Origin: Hedera helix | Taxonomy: Eukaryota > Streptophyta > Magnoliopsida > Apiales > Araliaceae | NCBI GenBank assembly: GCA_947179155.2 | Contig: OX359273.1 | Span: 14,479,001 to 14,543,000 of the forward strand | Direction of reading: 5' to 3' | DNA: 64,000 bases | Shown here: positions 58,548 to 64,000 of the stretch, piece after piece | How positions within the stretch are numbered: the stretch's first letter is position 1 | How the letters are laid out: every line of letters starts with the position of its first letter | Made by a program: the position numbers and the translations under genes | Notes under the pieces: generated by a model | What the model was told of the DNA's origin: nothing | The model's database searches: none | What the model saw: the letters and a program-made list of their open reading frames with translations, nothing else

Positions 58548-59987
58548 TATGTGATTTATAGGTTATTGCATGTTACCATCTGTGGTTTAAAAAACACCAA
58601 ATTACCACCAGGGATTTCCTAAACATTGCAACGTGCCTCATTTTTTCTTTTTCAATCAAGTCAAGTGTTAACAGCTGTTGTAAGATCACTAAATTGCCCT
58701 TTCCCCCACTATTCCTTTATATCTATATACGTGTATCTTCATGTCAAAAACATGAGTATTAGTATTTTGTGAATTCCATGCAACTGCTTTTCTTAAATAA
58801 TAAATTGGACTCCAGCTTTGAATTTGTTGAACGAATTGCAATACTCAATCTCTTGATTTATGAGAAAAAAATCATTTTCCATTCTTTAGTTGCTTGATTG
58901 ATTTTATATGAATGTTCACTCAGCTGTTTTTTATTTTCTATAGAACAATGTCAAGATCTTCAAACAACTTAGAGAGTTTTTTGATTTTTTTTTCTTTTCA
59001 CTTTTCAAAGAATAAGTTATCTTTAATTTGGATTGAACTTCAAATAATTATAATAATAATAAGATTGGGTAATGTTTAGAGACAGACAGGTGGACTTGCA
59101 TGATCTCTCTCTCTCTCTAGTGGACTTTTATGTACAAGTTACCAAGTGAATTTCCTCTACGAAGCTAATAGCATATGATAAGGAGCAATATTTTAAAAAG
59201 GGTAGCTGCTACATTTGGAAGAAAATATAATCTTTGCCCAACTCTTAAGAATTCTAAACATGGACTATCTTAATTATACAATAATCTCTATTAAGTGTAC
59301 CTAATATTTTCAAAATTTAATATTATTAATTTAATATATATATACATATTTATACATTATTAAGAATAATAAGAAATTTGACTTTTCAATATGCTAATGA
59401 TAATTATTTGCGACTCCAAAATCAATAAATATAAGATATGTTTAACTGTATTCATTACTCCTCTGCTTCGTAAATAAGTTATTACTTTATATTGTTTTTA
59501 TGTATCTTTTTTGAATATTGATTTTTAAAAATTAAATTTACACATGACTAAACAAATAATACATGGGGTTAGGCTTTTTATGAAACACCTTATAGGCAAT
59601 AAAAAAATAACTCATACTTGTAACAACTACAATAAATAAATAAATTCTTTATTATTCTAATCGATTTGACCTTTCAATTATTTTTTATGCATTCTTTTGG
59701 GTTGATTTTTGGTAAGAAGTTGGTGCTAATATGAGAGAACCAAGCAAAAGCAAATAAGTGGCTAATGTGTCAAATAGGAGAGCTTTAGAGGACATTTAAG
59801 ACATTTGGATAAGAAATTTAACCTCTTGACAACATACTTCATGCAATTGAGCAAGTGAGAAATACTTGCTGTTAAATTGAACAGATTTGAGGTGATGTGC
59901 AATTTTTAGGAAACCACAAATGGTAAGTTGGTAGTTTTTAAACCACAAGTGGTGTCATACAATAACCTATAAATTACATGTGGTAAA
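58548..59987. mobile_element. Long-TIR (MULE-like?) non-autonomous element, about 1.44 kb
   Basis: The left end runs 'taccatatgtgatttatagg...ttaccatctgtggtttaaaa...gggatttcctaaacattgca'. The right end, inverted, reads 'taccacatgtaatttatagg...caccacttgtggtttaaaa...tggtttcctaaaaattgcac'. So imperfect inverted repeats of about 100 bp bound a 1.44 kb AT-rich, non-coding interior. Long TIRs without a transposase suggest a MULE-type relative. I could not confirm a 9-bp TSD. Confidence 0.75.
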
Positions 59988-60019
59988 TTGTATTTTATCT
60001 TAGGTACAACATTGAATTC

Positions 60020-60640
60020 AAAGTTTTAGTATGGGAAAATGTCAAGTACTCTACATACTCTATACCATGGCTTTGATACTGATTGTTATGATATCAACTA
60101 AAGAATATAGAGAAAGAAGAAGAGTGTAGAGAAAGGGGAAGAGAAATTTAGAGAAAGGAATCGGTGATTTCTCTAGTCTGGCCAATTTATGTTCTGCAAA
60201 AAGTTCCAAACTTCAACAAAATAATACCTAGCATATACATTTTTACCCATACTTGCTCTTATAAACACAAGAGTTGAGCCACAGCATCAAACCCTGTATC
60301 ATAGAACAAAGCCCCCAATCAAAGTGTAAATTTGAGTACCTTTTTGTCAGTGTGATAATATTTGCAGCTCTCTTAAAATGCTCAAAATTCTCAAGCCAAC
60401 AAATGGAACACTCCATTTGAATAGTGTATGTTTGCACAATCAAGTAACATCGCTAAGATATTTTTACAAGAACATTCTAGAAGTTGGACTTACCTACCAA
60501 TACAAGAACATTCTAGATATTTTACCCTTTTTTAAATCCCAAATCTATTAGAAAGTTGTCTTAAGGCCAAAAATTAAGTTTGTTTTTTTAACATCCTCTT
60601 TTAAACTTGATTTTGTATTTTCATTTCGTTCCTAAATTGA
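60020..60640 (-). mobile_element. Copia LTR/3' end, minus strand, decayed
   Basis: Minus-strand continuation of the RNase H remnant at 60650-61075. The purine block 'aaaagaggatgttaaaaaaacaaac' (complement near 60575-60600) marks the 3' end and LTR start. 'agatatttttacaagaacattctag' and 'ctaccaatacaagaacattctag' recur in other copies at 61440-61500 and 63880-63945. Confidence 0.55.
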
Positions 60641-61075
60641 AACGTGTCTACTGGTAGAGCGTTGGTGAACCTATTAGCGAGTTGATCATCGATGGAGACA
60701 AACTCTAACTTGATCTCTTTATGTTACACTAATTCTTTGATGAAATGATGTTAGATCTCAATATGCTTTCTTTCTAGCATGAAACACTGGATTTTTTGTC
60801 ATGGCGATTGCGGACACATTTATCACAGCTACCAGTGTCGCATGTGAAGCAGTGTAATTTCGAAGAATACTTTGTGACTTACAACAAAACCAAGACTCAC
60901 CTACAGCACTTTACTGTCGGGTCTCAATATGCTTTGTTCTAGCATGAAACACTTGATATTTTGACATGGTGATTGCGAACACATTTATCACAGCTACCGG
61001 TGTCGCATGTGAAGCAGTGTAATTTCGAAGAATACTTTTTGACTTGCAACAAAACCAAGGCTCACCTACGACACT
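60640..61075 (-). pseudogene. Ty1/Copia RNase H remnant, minus strand, locally duplicated
   Basis: The minus strand reads 'VINVFAITMSKYQVFHARTK' and 'HIETRQ', the SAIAM.K.PVFHARTKHIEIR motif of Copia RNase H. A related block ('catgaaacact.gat.ttt', 'gcgaacacatttatcacagctacc', 'gtgtcgcatgtgaagcagtg') appears twice in tandem (about 60770-60905 and 60935-61070), so part of the domain is duplicated. Stops and frame changes are present throughout. Confidence 0.7.
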
Positions 61076-61330
61076 TATACTACGATAACATTTTTGCAAT
61101 TGCCATGACGAAAACTCTAGTGTTCCATGCTAGAAAGAAAGCATATTGAGATCTGACATCATTTCATCAGAGAATTAGTGTAAGATAAAGAGATCAAGAT
61201 AGAGTGTATCACCATCGATGATCATCAGCTCACAAAATTTTTCGCTAAGTCTCAACTGGTTGACAAGTTTATTGTTCAGGAACCAAATGAAGATACAAAA
61301 TCAAGTTTAAGGGAGGATGTTAAAAAAACA
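61076..61330 (+). pseudogene. Ty1/Copia RNase H remnant, plus strand
   Basis: The plus strand reads DNIFAIAMTKTLVFHARKKA, then decayed frames including 'STG/DKFIVQEPNEDTKSSL' and 'REDVKKTNF', ending in the same purine block (gggaggatgttaaaaaaac) as the minus-strand copy. The two copies face each other head to head. Confidence 0.7.
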
Positions 61331-61860
61331 AACTTTTGATTTGGACCTTAAGAATTGGGACAACTTTCTAGTATATCTAGAGTTTAAGAAATTGATCTAT
61401 ATAACTGTCCAAGTATGTTATAGCGTAAAATATCTAGAATGTGCTTATATTGATAGGAAGATTTAACTTACTAGAATATTCTTGTAAGAATATCTAGGGC
61501 ATATTACTAGAGTCTTGATTTGTAGACTCCAATATAGTCTAGGGACAAGATTTTGCGAATAGTTGAATAGAGATGGTGAAGATGGGAATGGTGTTTGGTG
61601 TTTGGTGTTTGACATGAAGGATGATAATGGGACACATGTTAAACTGGCTATGATACCGACTCTTTTGACATATATGGAGGAATTTTATTTGTAGAAATGT
61701 TATAGATGAGAGGATGAACAAAGATATCTTGAACTTGAATAATCTATTTGGCTTTCAATTTTTGGCTTGTACAAAATGAAATACATGACTTCTATTTATA
61801 TTAATGGATATGTACTTCATTAAATGCTCTAATCACCAACTTCCTAAATATCTAGACATT
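61331..61860 (+). mobile_element. Copia LTR remnant, plus strand
   Basis: Follows the plus-strand RNase H remnant. It contains 'agaatattcttgtaagaatatctag', the inverted counterpart of the block near 60460-60520, and a TATAAAT-like segment before the next element. No gene is present. Confidence 0.5.
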
Positions 61861-62261
61861 TGATGTAGAAAGAAAAAAGAAATTCTTCATTATTAATTTT
61901 GTATTGTTAGTTAAGAATAAATATTGGATAATTAATGTAATTATTTAGTAGGATATTTTATGAGAGTTTTATTTTAATTAGGATAGTTTTATTATAGTAG
62001 TAGATTTTAATTAGGAGTTATATTTCAATTAGAAGTTGTGTTTAAGTTAGCTTTTATAATTTGTAATTATCTCATTTAATTTGTGTCCAAATTGGATTAA
62101 GAGAGTGTTAAGAAGCATTATAAATAGAGTTGTAAACTCATTATTGTCAACAAATTATTGAATGAATTGATTTGAGATTAAAGTCGTGTGTTTTGTGTGT
62201 TTTTTTTACTGATTCTCTACGGGAATAGTTATCTTATTCCTTCCTTTCACCTTGTCCTACA
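61861..62261 (+). repeat. 5' LTR (401 bp)
   Basis: Contains 'cattataaatagagttg' (a likely TATA box) at about 62118-62134. It ends CTACA before the primer-binding site. Confidence 0.88.
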
Positions 62262-62463
62262 TAATTTGGTATCAAGAGTCAAAATTCCTGATATCTTTTA
62301 ATTTCGCCCAATTCCTTCCTGCCCTATTTTTCTGGTCTCCATCAAATTGTCGAAGTTTGCTAGAGAATCGACAACAATTTTTAGAGACGAAAGCACGTTA
62401 TGTAGCAGGAATTATCGTCGTCATAGTCTCCATCTATAAAATAAAAAATAAAAAAGAAACTGC

Positions 62464-62690
62464 TATAGTCTCCGTTGCTGGTAAATTACAGTTTGGTACC
62501 CCAAGTTTTTGAAAATTTTAATTCAGCCCTTAAGTTTCTGAAAATTTTAATTCAGCCCTTAAGTTTCTAAAAAATTTAATTTAGCCCCCTAAGTTTTTGA
62601 AATTTTCAATTTATCCCCCTAAGTTTCTAAAATTTTCAATTCAATCGCTCAACTTTTATTTTTTGCAGTTTCATCACTTTTCAATTTGGT
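62464..62690 (+). repeat. About 31-bp tandem repeat in the element leader
   Basis: Five to six units of the type 'aattcagcccttaagtttctgaaaatttt', with ...ccctaagttt... cores. They lie between the primer-binding site and the ORF. Confidence 0.8.
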
Positions 62691-62705
62691 CCATGTGGAA
62701 AAAAA

Positions 62706-63239
62706 ATGCCTTTAAAGTTTGATGATTCAGATTTTATTTGGGCTAAGATAGAGCAACTTGAGTATCGAGTTTTTGTCACATACGAGTACCTTAAAAAGTC
62801 TTGTGTTCCGTATAGTACCGAGTATTGGGAGTTATGCGATGAGTTTGCAATAATGGAAACAAGTATTGCCAATTTCAAATCACATTACAAGTACATAACT
62901 GTATCCTATCGTCCATATTTTGTTTAAGCGCAAGGGAATGTTCATCCTAATCGTGTTTGTGCAACTACAACGACGCATTCACAAGAGGAGACCCGCAAAA
63001 CAAATTCTCACAAGGTAATTGATGAATGTATCGCAACATTTGAGTCTAAAGAAGAGCAGATACTCTCCTATATTGATACTGGTGAGAAACATGAAGAGAA
63101 AGATAAGTGTGTTGAACACATTGTTGATTTGGAGATGATTTGCATAGAAGAAATTGAAATTAAGGTTGACCCAAAATGCGAAAACATCAAGGAAGATAAA
63201 GTTGATTTTCTTTTTTCGATTGATGCATCAACGTCTTAA
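62706..63239 (+). pseudogene. Orphan acidic ORF of the small LTR element, one in-frame stop
   Basis: From the ATG at 62706 the frame runs 73 codons (MPLKFDDSDFIWAKIEQLEY...), stops at TAA (62925-62927) and continues open in the same frame to 63237. The second part includes HSQEETRKTNSHKVIDECIA and 'EEQILSYIDTGEKHEEKDKC'. The product would be about 177 residues, Glu/Lys/Asp-rich, possibly coiled-coil, without a CCHC knuckle or capsid motif. I recognise no family. It occupies the gag position, so it may be a gag-like or element-specific protein, now inactive or read through. Confidence 0.55.
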
Positions 63240-63413
63240 GGTACCTCAAATTTTTATAATATGTCGTCGTTGTTCTCAAAGATTGTGCTAAAGAAACATC
63301 GGTTGCGTCAGTTTTGTTGGAATGCATCTCCTAAAATATAGGGTTTTTTTTTTTTTTTTTTCGATATTTCAAAACTTGTGGATAATTGTTTTTTTTTCCA
63401 AAAGAGAGGAGAA

Positions 63414-63830
63414 TGATGTGGAAAGGTAAAAGAAATTATTTATTTTTAATTTTGTATTGTTAGTTAGAAATAAATATTGGATAATTAATGTAATTATTTA
63501 GTAGGATATTTTATGAAAGTTTTATTTTAATTAGGATAGTTTTAGTATAGTATTAGATTTTAATTAGGAGTTATATTTCAATTAGAAGTTTTGTTTAAGT
63601 TAACTTTTATAATTTATAATTATCTCGTTTAATTTGTATTTATCTTTTAGAGTCTAAATTGGATTAGGAGAGTGTTTAGGGGTATTATAAATAAGGTTGT
63701 AAATTCATTATTATGGACAAATTATTGAATGAATTGATTTGAGATTAAAACTGTGTATTTTTCTGTGTATTTCTTTACCGATTCTCTATGGAGATAGATA
63801 TCTTATTTCTTCCTTTTATCTTGTCCTACA
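63414..63830 (+). repeat. 3' LTR (417 bp)
   Basis: Direct repeat of 61861-62261. It is slightly longer owing to a small insertion (near 63638-63655) and carries scattered substitutions. Confidence 0.88.
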
Positions 63831-64000
63831 TCAAAATTTCTCGATAACCTTCTCAAGACTTTAGTAACATCCCTTCCTTTAGATATTTTTATAAGAACAT
63901 TCTAGTAAGTTGGAGGACCTTCCTATCAATACAAGAACATTTGAGATATTTTACCCTCCAAGAGACTTGGGCAATTATATGAATCAATTTATTAAAGTCA
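63831..64000. mobile_element. Copia LTR fragment at window end
   Basis: 'agatatttttataagaacattctag' and 'cctatcaatacaagaacat' match the Copia LTR block near 60450-60525, in the same orientation. Runs off the window. Confidence 0.5.

Larger units (their letters stand above)
61861..63830 (+). mobile_element. Small non-autonomous LTR retrotransposon (1970 bp)
   Basis: Two direct LTRs, 61861-62261 and 63414-63830, both start TGATGTRGAAAG and end TTGTCCTACA and are highly similar. Between them the 5' side has 'aatttggtatcaagagtc', an initiator-Met-tRNA-type primer-binding site 3 bases after the LTR. The 3' side has the purine tract AAAAGAGAGGAGAA directly before the 3' LTR. The interior is only 1.15 kb, with no protease, RT or integrase, and one short acidic ORF split by a stop. 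The 5-bp flanks differ (acatt and tcaaa), so no TSD was seen. A TRIM- or small LARD-like element. Confidence 0.88.

Noticed and set aside
1..64000. tRNA, rRNA and miRNA genes
   Set aside because: No canonical tRNA cloverleaf or rRNA segment was recognised; the only paired Pol III A/B boxes belong to the SINE.

Overview
This window is nuclear DNA of a flowering plant, almost certainly a eudicot. It is strongly AT-rich, its genes have GT-AG introns, and it carries every major class of plant transposable element; I cannot place the species. Only one clearly intact host gene is visible, a CRY-DASH (CRY3-type) cryptochrome/photolyase on the + strand. Twelve exons (42548-52026) give 521 codons without a frameshift or stop. 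The last exon or exons of the family (about 70-80 residues) are not found anywhere in the remaining 12 kb. Directly upstream lies a perfect 3 x 64 bp tandem repeat that carries a TATA-like box.

Layout. 1-9.9 kb: minus-strand Gypsy (Del/Tekay-like) LTR material, interrupted by a 2.1 kb solo LTR with a perfect 5-bp target-site duplication (TSD). 9.9-13.5 kb: a 360-bp tandem duplication, a Stowaway-like MITE and one exon of a DUF271-type nucleotide-sugar transferase gene. 13.5-21.1 kb: a decayed Gypsy element (gag, then protease), with a second solo LTR of the same family in its 5' region and about 2.9 kb of foreign LTR-like DNA between gag and protease. 21.1-30.1 kb: AT-rich LTR material with a near-perfect palindrome and a palindromic minisatellite, into which a 4.75 kb CACTA transposon inserted (23535-28285). 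30.1-33.9 kb: an internally deleted Gypsy element with a 3.2 kb LTR. 33.9-37.4 kb: the 3' half of a retroelement with a 'putative plant transposon protein' ORF and a 3' LTR. 37.4-42.2 kb: more Del-like LTR DNA, a MITE and AT-rich spacer. 42.2-52 kb: CRY-DASH, with intron 1 full of nested transposons. 52-64 kb: TE debris (LINE, Copia, SINE, hAT, long-TIR element) and a small non-autonomous LTR retrotransposon (61861-63830).

The most notable object is the CACTA element. It has 30-bp perfect terminal inverted repeats starting CACTA, a 3-bp TSD (ATC) and AACGTT-rich subterminal repeats. Inside are fragments of at least three unrelated host genes: an SP1-like/SPL2 RING-type E3 ligase (first exon), exportin XPO1/CRM1 (three consecutive exons with introns) and ribosomal protein uL14/RPL23 (last exon). 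All are in the same orientation, and no transposase was seen. It is a multi-gene 'Pack-CACTA' that acquired genomic DNA.

Identifications rest on reading the translated sequence against remembered family motifs. No database search was run, and LTR boundaries without a TSD are approximate.
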